A stretch of 31,184 nt of DNA from Ramlibacter tataouinensis (GTDB lineage: Bacteria; Pseudomonadota; Gammaproteobacteria; Burkholderiales; Burkholderiaceae_C): contig DIZF01000065.1 in assembly GCA_002427815.1 (NCBI GenBank), forward strand, positions 144,511-175,694, in the 5' to 3' direction. Positions 8,762-16,579 of the stretch are shown piece after piece. The number at the start of each line of letters is the position of its first letter. The first letter of the stretch is position 1. The notes below the pieces were generated by a model that saw nothing but the letters and a program-made list of their open reading frames with translations, ran no database searches and was not told the origin of the DNA. The position numbers and the translations under genes were made by a program.

Positions 8762-9939
8762 ACAAGAAAGACTGGATCGCGTACGTAGGCCCCTTTTCCT
8801 TTCCCTGGGGGCAGCCTGGCTCGCGGCGGGTCTACGGAATCGCCCGAGCATTTGTGGAGTGTGGTTTCGATGTCGTGGTCGGCGCGGGGCAATGGGAGAC
8901 ATCCGGCGTTACCGTTGATCGCGACTGCTCAGGAATCATTTACGAGAATATCGGAGAAAACCCCAAGCCATCCGACACGCCGGCTCGGAAGGCGTTTCAA
9001 GTGCTAGTGGCCTCGGGTCGAAAGACAGTTGCCTGGCTTGATGCCATTCCTTCGCACCCACGTTTTGTCGTCACCTACGGCGCTGGGGCCGCTTTCATGC
9101 AAAGGATTGCGGCTTGGTGTAAGAAGAATAATGTTCCCCTCATTGCCGACGTCGTGGAGTGGTACGACGGGTCGCATATGCGCGGAGGATACTTCGGCCC
9201 TTTTCACGTCAACGCCAAATTGGCTATGCATCATTATTATCGGAGATGTGATGGAGTCATAGCGATCAGTCAGTATCTCGCTGATTACTACAGGCGTTCA
9301 TGTCCTCATGTCATCCGGGTCCCGCCAACTCTCGATGTGACTAGCGTGCGACTGGAAGTTAACACCCAACGAGATACATCGGACCCGCTAAGGCTCATCT
9401 ATGCGGGAACGCCTGGCAAGAAGGACCTATTGGCCGCGGTGGTCAACGGTATTTCCCGTGTGGACCCTTCCGGGCAGAAGGTTGTGCTGGAGGTTCTGGG
9501 ACCGACCCGTAAACAAGTCCAGCAGTTGCTGGGAGGCGCGCAAGTTCCGCCGTTTGTGATGGTTGCAGGTATGGTGCCGCAAGCGTCGATTCACGAGAAG
9601 CTGCAGCGTGCCGACCTTTCCGTACTGTTGCGTGAGCCGCAACGGTTTGCCAACGCGGGGTTCCCAACCAAATTCGTCGAAAGCCTTGCAAATGGGGTGC
9701 CGGTTATTGCCAATCTGACCAGCGATCTCGCTCTCTACTTGCATGATGGGAGCGAAGGGATAGTCTGCGCGAGCTCATCGGAAGAAGACTTCGCGGCCGC
9801 CTTGCGGCGCTTGTTGTCTTGGCCGAGAGGCAGGTGGCAGGCCATGCATGCGTGCGCGCGCCAGCGGGCCGAAGCCTCGTTCGACTACAGAAACTATGTC
9901 GCCGAGTTATCGGGCTTCCTTGCGGGAGTTCGTCGATGA
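8758..9939 (+). CDS. glycosyltransferase, GT-B fold (family 4-like)
   Basis: Second repeat-unit glycosyltransferase of the cluster, 393 residues. The N-terminus contains GPFSFPWGQPGSRRVYGIARAF, a glycine-rich acceptor-domain loop. The C-terminal donor domain starts near PLRLIYAGTPGKKD and carries FPTKFVESLANGVPVIAN, the typical region with the conserved Glu that contacts the nucleotide sugar. Translation is coupled to the neighbours on both sides through 4-base ATGA overlaps (8758-8761 and 9936-9939). The specificity is unknown; an alternative is an inactive paralogue, but the key regions look intact. Confidence 0.82.
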   Translation: MNKKDWIAYVGPFSFPWGQPGSRRVYGIARAFVECGFDVVVGAGQWETSGVTVDRDCSGIIYENIGENPKPSDTPARKAFQVLVASGRKTVAWLDAIPSHPRFVVTYGAGAAFMQRIAAWCKKNNVPLIADVVEWYDGSHMRGGYFGPFHVNAKLAMHHYYRRCDGVIAISQYLADYYRRSCPHVIRVPPTLDVTSVRLEVNTQRDTSDPLRLIYAGTPGKKDLLAAVVNGISRVDPSGQKVVLEVLGPTRKQVQQLLGGAQVPPFVMVAGMVPQASIHEKLQRADLSVLLREPQRFANAGFPTKFVESLANGVPVIANLTSDLALYLHDGSEGIVCASSSEEDFAAALRRLLSWPRGRWQAMHACARQRAEASFDYRNYVAELSGFLAGVRR

Positions 9940-10559
9940 AGTATCTGGGTTGGGCGCTGCATCAGTGGTCGCGATTGTCCAGGCGGCTGCGCATGTACCC
10001 TTACAGACCTCTTTTTGCCGCATACGGAAAAAACTTTCGGTTTGATCCGAATGGACTTTACAGCTATCGAAATATCTATGTCGGCGATGACGTCAATCTC
10101 GGTGTTCGCCCGATATTGATGGCTGCACTGTCGGAGATACGTATCGGCAGCCATGTCATGTTCGGCCCCGAGGTCGTTGTCATTGGCGGGGGACACAACG
10201 CAGCGGTGTCGGGTACTTTCATGACAGAAGTCCATCAGAAGTCCGGTAACGAGGACCTGGGTGTGGTGATCAAGGATGATGTATGGATCGGTGCCCGGGC
10301 CATCATTCTGCGAGGAGTCCGTGTCGGACGGGGGGCGATTATCGGGGCAGGCGCTGTGGTGACAAAGTCGGTGCCGCCGTATTCGATCGTCGGAGGGAAT
10401 CCGGCTCGTGTCATCGGGTTCCGATTGAGTGCAGAGAAGATCCTGGCACATGAGAAACTGCTCTATCCGATCGACCAGAGACTCAGTATCAACAATCTCG
10501 AAAAATGGCAAACGGAGCGTTCCATGCTTGCTCCATTGCGGAAACAAGAAGATGTCTAA
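9936..10559 (+). CDS. left-handed beta-helix (hexapeptide repeat) acyltransferase
   Basis: Soluble O- or N-acetyltransferase of 207 residues, probably using acetyl-CoA on a sugar of the repeat unit. The sequence shows successive hexapeptide repeats (for example VVIKDDVWIGARAIILRGV and IGAGAVVTKSVPPYSIVGG) ending in the characteristic GNPARVIGFR. The central loop GGGHNAAVSGTFM contains the His expected at the active site of this family. The start at 9936 overlaps the preceding stop as ATGA; the frame is open further upstream, but that stretch only shadows the previous gene. It overlaps the following glycosyltransferase by 8 bases. Whether the target is a nucleotide sugar or the lipid-linked glycan is not visible. 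Confidence 0.85.
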   Translation: MKYLGWALHQWSRLSRRLRMYPYRPLFAAYGKNFRFDPNGLYSYRNIYVGDDVNLGVRPILMAALSEIRIGSHVMFGPEVVVIGGGHNAAVSGTFMTEVHQKSGNEDLGVVIKDDVWIGARAIILRGVRVGRGAIIGAGAVVTKSVPPYSIVGGNPARVIGFRLSAEKILAHEKLLYPIDQRLSINNLEKWQTERSMLAPLRKQEDV

Positions 10560-11676
10560 GCCGTTGAATGTATGCCTGGTGGCGCCGTTGCCTCCAAGCG
10601 TTGACGGCCCGAGTCACTCTTGTGGCGGGATAGTCCATTGGACCCAGATGATCATGAGGTATGCAGAGGGCCGGGATGATGTCTTGCTGAGCGTGGTCGA
10701 CACAACACCAAGTTGGCGTGCCATTCATAACTTCTCGCTCTGGAAGCGCGCCGTGAGCGGCGGGCTGAATCTGGCGGCATACATGACGCGACTGTTCGGA
10801 AAGCTCCTGTCGCGAAGACTGGATGTGATACACATGACGACCTCTGGTGAACTCGGCGTTGTCAGGGATATTACTGTCATACTCACCGGGAAGCTGTTCA
10901 GAGTTCCGGTCATTTACCACATCCGGTTTGGCAGAGTGCCGGATTTGACCAGGACGGGGGGGCTAGAGTGGCAGTTGCTTGCGCTGGCCATGCGGATGGC
11001 CAAAGCAGTCGTTGCGATAGATGAGGCCACATATTTGGCGATAAGGACGAGCCTGCCGTGCGTTAACGCCGCTCTTATTCCGAATTGCATCGACACAGTT
11101 CTTGTCCAGAGGGTAGAGGGCGGCGAGTTTGCCGAAAAGACAGTATTGTTTGCCGGTTGGGTAATTCCTGCGAAGGGGGTGGCTGAGCTGTTGAAGGCCT
11201 GGTCCGCCCTCGACCGAAGTGGCTGGCGCCTCAACATAGTGGGGCCGGTTAGCCCTGAGTATGAACGGCAGTTGTCCGCAAGTTGTGCGATTGACAATGT
11301 CTCTTTTCTGGGTGAGAAGCCCCATGCCGAGACGCTCGCCTTGATCTCGGCTTGCGACGTCTTCGTGTTGCCCAGCTACTCAGAGGGATTTCCCAATGCC
11401 GTATTGGAGGCCATGGCGTTGGGCAAGCCTATCGTCGCCACCAGCGTTGGGGCGATTCCGGAGATGCTGGCCAAGGGCGCTGGGTGCTTGGTGCCGCCCA
11501 AGGATGCGGCTGCGCTGCAGGCAGCCTTGCAATCTGTGATTGACGATGTTCATCTTCGAAAAGACATGGGAAGCTATGCCAAGGCAAGAGCATTCCAGAA
11601 TTATTCGATTGAGATCGTTTTTGACCGCTATGTGTCCCTGTGGCGGGGTTCGGTCCCGATCGAGCAGCGCGCATGA
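10552..11676 (+). CDS. glycosyltransferase family 4 (GT-B)
   Basis: Third glycosyltransferase of the first gene block, 374 residues. It begins KPLNVCLVAPLPPSVDGPSHS, a Gly/Pro-rich acceptor loop, and has a clear GT4 donor domain: LFAGWVIPAKGVAELLKAW, then FVLPSYSEGFPNAVLEAM with the E-x7-E motif, then ALGKPIVATSVGAIPEML. ATG 10552 gives an 8-base overlap with the acyltransferase; the frame is open upstream of this but overlaps coding sequence there. The stop at 11674-11676 forms ATGA with a short downstream ORF, which suggests another gene originally followed in the operon. Confidence 0.9.
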   Translation: MSKPLNVCLVAPLPPSVDGPSHSCGGIVHWTQMIMRYAEGRDDVLLSVVDTTPSWRAIHNFSLWKRAVSGGLNLAAYMTRLFGKLLSRRLDVIHMTTSGELGVVRDITVILTGKLFRVPVIYHIRFGRVPDLTRTGGLEWQLLALAMRMAKAVVAIDEATYLAIRTSLPCVNAALIPNCIDTVLVQRVEGGEFAEKTVLFAGWVIPAKGVAELLKAWSALDRSGWRLNIVGPVSPEYERQLSASCAIDNVSFLGEKPHAETLALISACDVFVLPSYSEGFPNAVLEAMALGKPIVATSVGAIPEMLAKGAGCLVPPKDAAALQAALQSVIDDVHLRKDMGSYAKARAFQNYSIEIVFDRYVSLWRGSVPIEQRA

Positions 11677-11780
11677 TGCAAGTAGAAATAGAGTCGGATG
11701 AAAGCCTCGTCGATCATTGGCGCTTGAGCCATCCGGTATGTTTCGGGGTCACGTCCTTGCGATCTGGGGTCTCAGCATGA
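11673..11780 (+). CDS. short coupled ORF, unknown or gene remnant (35 aa)
   Basis: Starts with ATGATG overlapping the stop of the glycosyltransferase (ATGA) and ends at 11778-11780, where a further ATGA overlap starts the next ORF. The 35 residues begin MMQVEIESDESLVDHWRLSH and match no family I recognise. The double coupling suggests real translation, but the length and nearby IS suggest it may be the N-terminus of a larger frameshifted gene. Confidence 0.35.
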   Translation: MMQVEIESDESLVDHWRLSHPVCFGVTSLRSGVSA

Positions 11781-11915
11781 ATCGTGATTCGATTCTCTCC
11801 TTCTCGACTTGGATCGAGGCGGCGGTCAAGAGCCTTTACTGGCGATCCGAAATCGTCCACAGGTTGTTGGCTGCACGGGCTCGTCGACGAATAAGCGTGA
11901 AGTCGCAGGTTCCCG
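11777..11915 (+). pseudogene. ORF truncated by the IS3-family insertion
   Basis: An open frame from ATG 11777 (ATGA overlap with the preceding short ORF) encodes about 46 host-derived residues beginning MNRDSILSFSTWIEAAVKS and then runs into the left inverted repeat of the IS at 11916, stopping at 11936-11938. On the other side of the IS, one frame from 13305 reads EIIAHRGSSSTL and on to a TGA near 13378; it might be the severed 3' end, but no product is recognisable. I read this as an operon gene lost through insertion and decay. Confidence 0.4.
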
Positions 11916-11943
11916 TAGAAGTGGCTCCGCTTGTTTGAACAGC
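11916..11943 (+). repeat. left terminal inverted repeat of the IS
   Basis: Begins TAGAAGTGGCTCCGC and ends TGAACAGC. It matches the reverse complement of 13277-13304 at 24 of 28 positions. A further shared TATAAGTGGA occurs just inside both ends, at different distances (11 bases at left against 2 bases at right after the repeat). Confidence 0.85.
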
Positions 11944-12070
11944 TTTCCCTGATTTATAAGTGGACTGCGGGCGGGTTGCCAAGGGTTCAGAGTTTTCCAC
12001 GGCGGCGGTCAGCGCTTGCGACGAACCGACCGACGCGTTGGGAAACTCGGGGCGCACCAGGGATTTCATC

Positions 12071-12901
12071 TTACGCGGCCAGCTTCATCTGCGGCAGTCC
12101 GGCGAAGTACTTCTCATCGGGTGTGAGCCCATCGAGGCTGGAATGACTTCGGTGCGTGTTGTACCAATCCAGGTAGTCGGCGATGCCGGCACGCGCGGCG
12201 CTGACGGTGTCGTAGGCCTTCAGATACACCCGCTCGTACTTCACGCTGCGCCACAGCAGCTCGACGAACACGTTGTCGCGCCAGGCGCCGCGCCCGTCCA
12301 TGGACAGTTTGCAGCCGGCGGCCAGCACGACGGAGGTAAACTCCTCGGCGGTGAACTGGCTGCCCTGGTCGGTGTTGACGATCTCGGGCGTCCCGTATCG
12401 GGCCAAGGCCTGCTCGATCACCTCCTTGGCGTGGATCGCCTCCAGCGTGATCGTCACCCGGTGCGCCAGCACGCGGCGCGAGGCCACATCCACCACGGCG
12501 GTGAGGTAGACGAACCCTCGGACCATCGGGATGTAGGTGGTGTCCAGCGCCCAGACGTGGTTAGCCCGGGTGATAGCCAGGGCGCGCAGCAGGTACGGGT
12601 AGATCTTGTGGCCGGGCGCGCGTTTACTGGTGCCCGGCTATGGCGCCAGCGCCTCGATGTCCATGCGCAGCATCAGCGTTCTGATGTGACGCCGCCCGGC
12701 ATGGGGGCCTTGGCGATGCAGTTGGTCGCGCAGCATGCGAGCGCCCATGAAAGGGTGTTCCAGGTGCAGCTCGTCGATGCAGCGCATGAGCGCCAGGTCG
12801 GCCGCGCTCACAGGCCGAGGCAGGTAGTACACCGAGCCTCGGCTGATCTCCAGCAACGCCGCCTGGCGCGTGATGGAAAGTTGATGGTCAGGGTCGATCA
12901 T
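12071..12901 (-). pseudogene. IS3-family transposase OrfB, interrupted by an amber codon
   Basis: DDE (rve-type) catalytic subunit. The frame starts at ATG 12901 (MIDPDHQLSITRQAALL), includes the HTH_21-like region (SRGSVYYLPRP, LEHPFMGARMLRDQL) and meets TAG at 12638-12640 after EALAP. The same frame continues without another stop to TAA 12071: PGTSKRAPGHKIYPYLL, then ALDTTYIPM with the first Asp, NTDQGSQF with the second, and a DNVFVELLW region with the Glu. Homologues known to me have Gln after EALAP, so a CAG-to-TAG change is likely. The start overlaps the orfA stop as ATGA. Confidence 0.85.
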
Positions 12902-13212
12902 CGCCTCACGCTCAGCAATCCCGCCTTGGTGCGCGCGCCTTCCAAAAAATCATTCTCCAGGGCCAGTTGGCCGATCTTGGCGTGCAGCGGGGCCAGGTCC
13001 ACCGACTCCACCGCTTGCGCGCCGCCGCCGAAGGCTTCGGCCGCATGCTCAAGCAGCTACCGCTTGCATTCGACGATCTGCGTGGGGCGCAACTCGAAAT
13101 GCTTGGCCAACTCGGCCAGCGTTCTGTCTTCGCGCAAAGCGGCCCCGGCTACTTGGGCCTTGAACGCCGGCGTGTGGGTGCGGCGGGTGCGCCGCACTGA
13201 TTTCTTGACCAT
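12898..13212 (-). pseudogene. IS3-family transposase OrfA (HTH), interrupted by an amber codon
   Basis: DNA-binding subunit. ATG 13212 is preceded by AAGGAG at good spacing. The first 51 residues (VKKSVRRTRRTHTPAFKAQV and on to RPTQIVECKR) form the HTH_Tnp_1 domain and end at TAG 13057-13059. The frame then stays open through a leucine-rich segment (LLEHAAEAFGGG, IGQLALENDFLEGA) to TGA 12898-12900, overlapping orfB. The usual sequence here is EWKRQLLEHA, so both a Trp-to-Cys change and a Gln-to-amber change are inferred. OrfA is thus a truncated, probably inactive protein. Confidence 0.82.
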
Positions 13213-13276
13213 CAAAAACTCCTTCTCGCCAGACCTCCGTTGGCCCGGCTTCATGCCCGGAGTTTCCACTTATAGC

Positions 13277-13304
13277 GCTGTTCAGATTTGCGGAGCCACT
13301 TCTA
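13277..13304 (-). repeat. right terminal inverted repeat of the IS
   Basis: Reverse complement begins TAGAAGTGGCTCCGC and ends TGAACAGC; partner of 11916-11943 with four mismatches, all in the five bases after the first 15. It lies upstream of orfA as expected for the left end of an IS3-family element in its own orientation. Confidence 0.85.
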
Positions 13305-13425
13305 AGAGATCATCGCCCACCGCGGCAGCAGCAGCACCTTAATGTCGGCTTACGGTTCCATCAGGCGGATAATTGCGTGAACCTGCGCCCCGATCCGCGC
13401 AGTCAAGCGCTATGTTGAGCGCTCG

Positions 13426-13440
13426 TATCTTGTCAAGATA
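13426..13440. promoter_or_regulatory. perfect palindrome just before the methyltransferase ribosome site
   Basis: TATCTTG, a single T, then CAAGATA: a 7-base perfect inverted repeat that ends where the AGGAAA ribosome-binding site begins, 9 bases before ATG 13449. It could be an operator or an mRNA hairpin; it could also be chance. The rest of 13305-13448 holds no convincing gene; it also has two AGCGCT repeats at about 13406-13423. Confidence 0.3.
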
Positions 13441-13448
13441 GGAAACCC

Positions 13449-14168
13449 ATGGAAAAAATATCTGCAGACAAGCAGGCCGGCGATTTGCCAACCGGTGCAA
13501 TGTTCCATGAAGGAATGGCATCGGGTTGGTCCGATGGCTATTCCAGAGGTGGTTTCGGCCGGCGCCGCACGTATTTTCTACCCGTACTCGATCGCAATGT
13601 GATAGTTGGCCAACGGTGGATTGATTTGGGCTGTGGATCAGGCGTCTTGACTGCGGAACTATTGGCACGCGGAGCCAGTGTTGTGGCGATCGACGGATCG
13701 CCAAATATGCTAACTGAAGCTCAGAAGAACGTTAAGGCCGCCAGCCTGACATGGCTCCGCCTGGATGTAGAGCATCTGGTTGGAGTGGAAGATGGGAGTT
13801 TCGACGGAATTCTGTGCTCGAGTGTTATAGAGTACGTACAAGATCCGAATGCTTTGCTGAAGGAAGCTTGCCGCGTGCTTCGGCCAAGCGGAAGACTCAT
13901 TATTTCCGTGCCGCCAACACTTTCCTTTGTGCGCACAGTTCAGAAGACTGTGCGCACAATCGCGGCATCTGTTGGTATCGAGCGCTTTCCCTACTTAAGT
14001 GTCTCAAAATTTGAAATCGCTCCTGGCGAAATATCCTGTAGATTAGGTGAAAGCGGATTTGTATTGGATCGAATGACGCCGTTCGACCCAAGGTTGCCAA
14101 ATTTCGCGCTAATGTTCTTGAGACCGGCGTTGCTGATCGTCGAGGCGTACAAAAAAACGAGTAAGTGA
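13449..14168 (+). CDS. class I SAM-dependent methyltransferase
   Basis: Soluble methyltransferase of 239 residues. Motif I is WIDLGCGSGVLTAEL near residue 58, followed by the acidic residue in VVAIDGS, then LRLDVEHL and the core strand FDGILCSSVIEYVQDP; RVLRPSGRLIISVPP is the post-motif strand typical of Methyltransf_11/25 proteins. AGGAAA precedes the ATG. Its place between glycan genes suggests it methylates a repeat-unit sugar or the chain end, but ubiquinone- or other small-molecule-type targets cannot be excluded from sequence. It is less GC-rich than the genes that follow it and is separated from them by 287 bases of junk-like sequence, so it may have its own history. Confidence 0.85.
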   Translation: MEKISADKQAGDLPTGAMFHEGMASGWSDGYSRGGFGRRRTYFLPVLDRNVIVGQRWIDLGCGSGVLTAELLARGASVVAIDGSPNMLTEAQKNVKAASLTWLRLDVEHLVGVEDGSFDGILCSSVIEYVQDPNALLKEACRVLRPSGRLIISVPPTLSFVRTVQKTVRTIAASVGIERFPYLSVSKFEIAPGEISCRLGESGFVLDRMTPFDPRLPNFALMFLRPALLIVEAYKKTSK

Positions 14169-14455
14169 CGAAGAGCGCCATCGTTGACGGTTGACTCAGC
14201 GAAGTGGCAGAAGTGCCGTGTTCGCCTGTCAACGGGGTCAGATACTGATTGGTTCTTCGCCCCGCTGAAACGGGCCGACACCGCGCGCGCCGGTGGAGTT
14301 TAGAGGCGGGGTCGAGTTTCGCCATACGAGTGCATTTTCAACAGTTGCAAATTTGACCCTGTCCCAGGATTTGGGACCGTTTAGTTACAGAGAAGTGCGG
14401 CAAAGTAGCGCCGGTGGTGCGCAAGGTGGGGTAATCGGGCCAACGAGGCGTCTCA
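14169..14455. other. intergenic segment with repeat remnants
   Basis: No gene is seen. It contains a GGGGTCA at 14234-14240 and an inverted AGGGTCA (14354-14360), motifs that often flank REP-associated transposase genes in beta- and gammaproteobacteria, and a 20-base near-copy (14201-14220) of the start of the next gene (14495-14514, 18 of 20 identical). A good Shine-Dalgarno GAGG at 14445-14448 serves the downstream ATG. Confidence 0.45.
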
Positions 14456-16579
14456 ATGAAACAAATCCTGCAAAGCCTCAAGAACGGCGCTACTGAAGTG
14501 GCCGAAGTGCCATGCCCCGCCGCAAGGCGTGGGCAGTTGCTGATTCGCTCCTCGCAAACGCTGGTGTCTGCAGGCACTGAGCGAATGCTGGTGGAATTTG
14601 GCAAGGCCGGCTGGATCGACAAGGCCCGCCAGCAGCCCGACAAGGTGCGCATAGTGCTGGACAAGATCCGCACCGACGGTCTGATGCCAACCCTGGAGGC
14701 CGTGTTCAACAAGCTGGACCAGCCCTTGCCGCTGGGCTACTGCAATACCGGTACCGTATTGGAAGCCGGCGCAGGGGTGACCGGCTTTGCGTCGGGTGAC
14801 CGCGTGGTTTCCAACGGCAAACACGCCGAGGTGGTGAGTGTGCCGGTCAACCTGTGTGCCCGGGTGCCGGACGGGGTTTCCGATGAAGAGGCTGCATTCA
14901 CGGTGCTTGGGGCCATTGCCCTGCAGGGCATCCGGCTGGTGCATCCCACCCTGGGCGAGACGGTGGTGGTGACGGGCCTGGGGCTGATCGGTCTCATGGC
15001 GGTGCAGCTGCTGCGGGCGAACGGCTGCCGCGTGTTGGGATTGGACTTCGACCCGGCCAGGATGGCCCTGGCCCGATCGTTCGGGGCAGACGTGGTGGAC
15101 TTGGCCGCTGGGCAGGACCCGGTGGCCGCCGCGCAGGCCTTCTCGCGTGGACGCGGTGTCGATGCGGTGATCATCACGGCCTCCACCAAGAGCAATGAGC
15201 CGGTGCACCAGGCGGCGCAGATGTGCCGCAAGCGCGGCCGGATCGTGCTGGTGGGGGTGACCGGGCTGGAGCTGTCGCGGGCGGATTTCTACGAAAAAGA
15301 GCTGTCCTTCCAGGTCAGTTGCTCTTACGGCCCCGGGCGTTACGACCCCGGCTACGAAGAAAAGGGCAACGACTACCCCATCGGCTTTGTGCGCTGGACG
15401 GAGCAGCGCAATCTTGAAGCGGTGCTCGACATGATGGCCGACGGCCGCCTGGACGTGAGGCCGCTGATTTCGCACCGCTTTGCCCTCGCCGAGGCGGATC
15501 AGGCGTATGCCCTGGTCGGAAGCGCGGCGCCTTCACTGGGCATCTTGCTGCAGTACCCCGCGCTGGCCCAGCAGCCGGATGCGGCGCTCCGCCGGGCTAC
15601 CGTGCCTTTGGCTGCTCCTGTTGGTCGTGTTTCTTCTCTCGCTCGCACCGCCACGGTCGCCGTGATCGGGTCGGGCAACTACGCCACTGCGGTGCTGATC
15701 CCGGCTTTCAAGGCGGCCGGCGCCGCGCTCAAGACAGTGGCATCCAGCGGCGGTGTCAGCGGGCTCCATGCGGGGCGCAGGCATGGTTTCGAGCAGACCA
15801 CCACCGCGACCGACGAAGTCTTCGCAGACCCCCAAGTCAACGCCGTGGTGGTCACGACCCGCCACGATAGTCACGCTGCCTTTGTGCTGAAATGCCTTGC
15901 TGCGGGCAAACACGTGTTCGTGGAAAAGCCCTTGTGCCTGACGTCGCAAGAACTGGCGGAAATCGTGGCGGCCAAGCAGGGATCTTCCACGATGGTCATG
16001 GTCGGCTTCAATCGACGCTTTGCCCCGCAGGTGCAGAAGATCGACACCCTGCTCAAAGGTGTGACGGGCCCCAAGGCCTTCGTGATGACGGTGAACGCGG
16101 GCGCCATACCGGCGGAACACTGGACACAAGACCCCGCGGTGGGCGGCGGCCGAATCATTGGCGAGGCCTGCCACTTCATCGACTTGTTGCGCCACCTGGC
16201 GGCTTCGCCCATCGCCAGCCACCAGGTGACCCGGATGGACTCGGCCACCGGCGACTCGGTCACCATCAGCCTGAAGTTCGAGGACGGCTCCACCGGCACG
16301 GTGCACTACCTGGCCAATGGCAGCAAAGCGTTTGCCAAGGAGCGGCTCGAGGTGTTTGCCGCCGGCCGGGTGTTGCAGCTTGATAACTTTCGCAAACTCA
16401 CCGGCTTTGGCTGGCCGGGGTTCAGCAAGATGAACCTGTGGCGGCAGGACAAGGGGCAAAAGGCCTGTGTTGCCGCCTTCGTGCGGGCCGTGGCGCAGCG
16501 CAGCGGGTCACCCATCGCGTTCGACGAGGTTGTGGAAGTGGCCCGCGTGACCCTGGCGGTGGCGGAGGCCGCCGGTTGA
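14456..16579 (+). CDS. bi-domain oxidoreductase: zinc-type alcohol dehydrogenase fused to Gfo/Idh/MocA
   Basis: A 707-residue fusion. Residues 1 to about 370 form an MDR/alcohol-dehydrogenase-like domain with GCN-type features (NTGTVLEAGAGVTGFASGDRV, then TVVVTGLGLIGLMAVQLL near 170 as the nucleotide-binding motif). Residues from about 400 form a Gfo/Idh/MocA domain, opening with VAVIGSGNYATAVLIPAF and containing HVFVEKPLCLT near 490 with the conserved EKP lysine, then GGGRIIGEACHFIDLLRHL. Proteins of this architecture are common in polysaccharide loci next to heparinase-like genes, as here. The reaction is not established to my knowledge; a redox change of a nucleotide sugar or lipid-linked glycan is inferred. 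The stop overlaps the start of the next gene (TTGA). Confidence 0.88.
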   Translation: MKQILQSLKNGATEVAEVPCPAARRGQLLIRSSQTLVSAGTERMLVEFGKAGWIDKARQQPDKVRIVLDKIRTDGLMPTLEAVFNKLDQPLPLGYCNTGTVLEAGAGVTGFASGDRVVSNGKHAEVVSVPVNLCARVPDGVSDEEAAFTVLGAIALQGIRLVHPTLGETVVVTGLGLIGLMAVQLLRANGCRVLGLDFDPARMALARSFGADVVDLAAGQDPVAAAQAFSRGRGVDAVIITASTKSNEPVHQAAQMCRKRGRIVLVGVTGLELSRADFYEKELSFQVSCSYGPGRYDPGYEEKGNDYPIGFVRWTEQRNLEAVLDMMADGRLDVRPLISHRFALAEADQAYALVGSAAPSLGILLQYPALAQQPDAALRRATVPLAAPVGRVSSLARTATVAVIGSGNYATAVLIPAFKAAGAALKTVASSGGVSGLHAGRRHGFEQTTTATDEVFADPQVNAVVVTTRHDSHAAFVLKCLAAGKHVFVEKPLCLTSQELAEIVAAKQGSSTMVMVGFNRRFAPQVQKIDTLLKGVTGPKAFVMTVNAGAIPAEHWTQDPAVGGGRIIGEACHFIDLLRHLAASPIASHQVTRMDSATGDSVTISLKFEDGSTGTVHYLANGSKAFAKERLEVFAAGRVLQLDNFRKLTGFGWPGFSKMNLWRQDKGQKACVAAFVRAVAQRSGSPIAFDEVVEVARVTLAVAEAAG

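Larger units (their letters stand above)
11916..13304 (-). mobile_element. decayed IS3-family insertion sequence (1389 bp)
   Basis: Element bounded by matching 28-base imperfect inverted repeats and containing orfA and orfB of an IS3-family transposase on the minus strand. Both ORFs carry a premature TAG. No direct target duplication is evident: the bases outside the left end are TCCCG and outside the right end AGAGA. The missing duplication and the stops point to an old, immobile copy. It separates the glycosyltransferase block from the methyltransferase gene and interrupts a short ORF. Confidence 0.88.

Noticed and set aside
12638..13059. Programmed recoding or amber suppression to explain the two TAG codons
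   Set aside because: IS3 elements use frameshifting between orfA and orfB, not stop readthrough at these places; mutation is simpler, although it is listed as checkable.
11911..13309. Target-site duplication for the IS3-family element
   Set aside because: Flanking bases (TCCCG and AGAGA) do not match at 3-5 bases, and shifting the ends by a few bases gives no match.
11960..13342. A 460-residue open frame on the plus strand
   Set aside because: It is antisense to the IS transposase genes, with no recognisable protein features; its openness comes from GC-rich codon bias.
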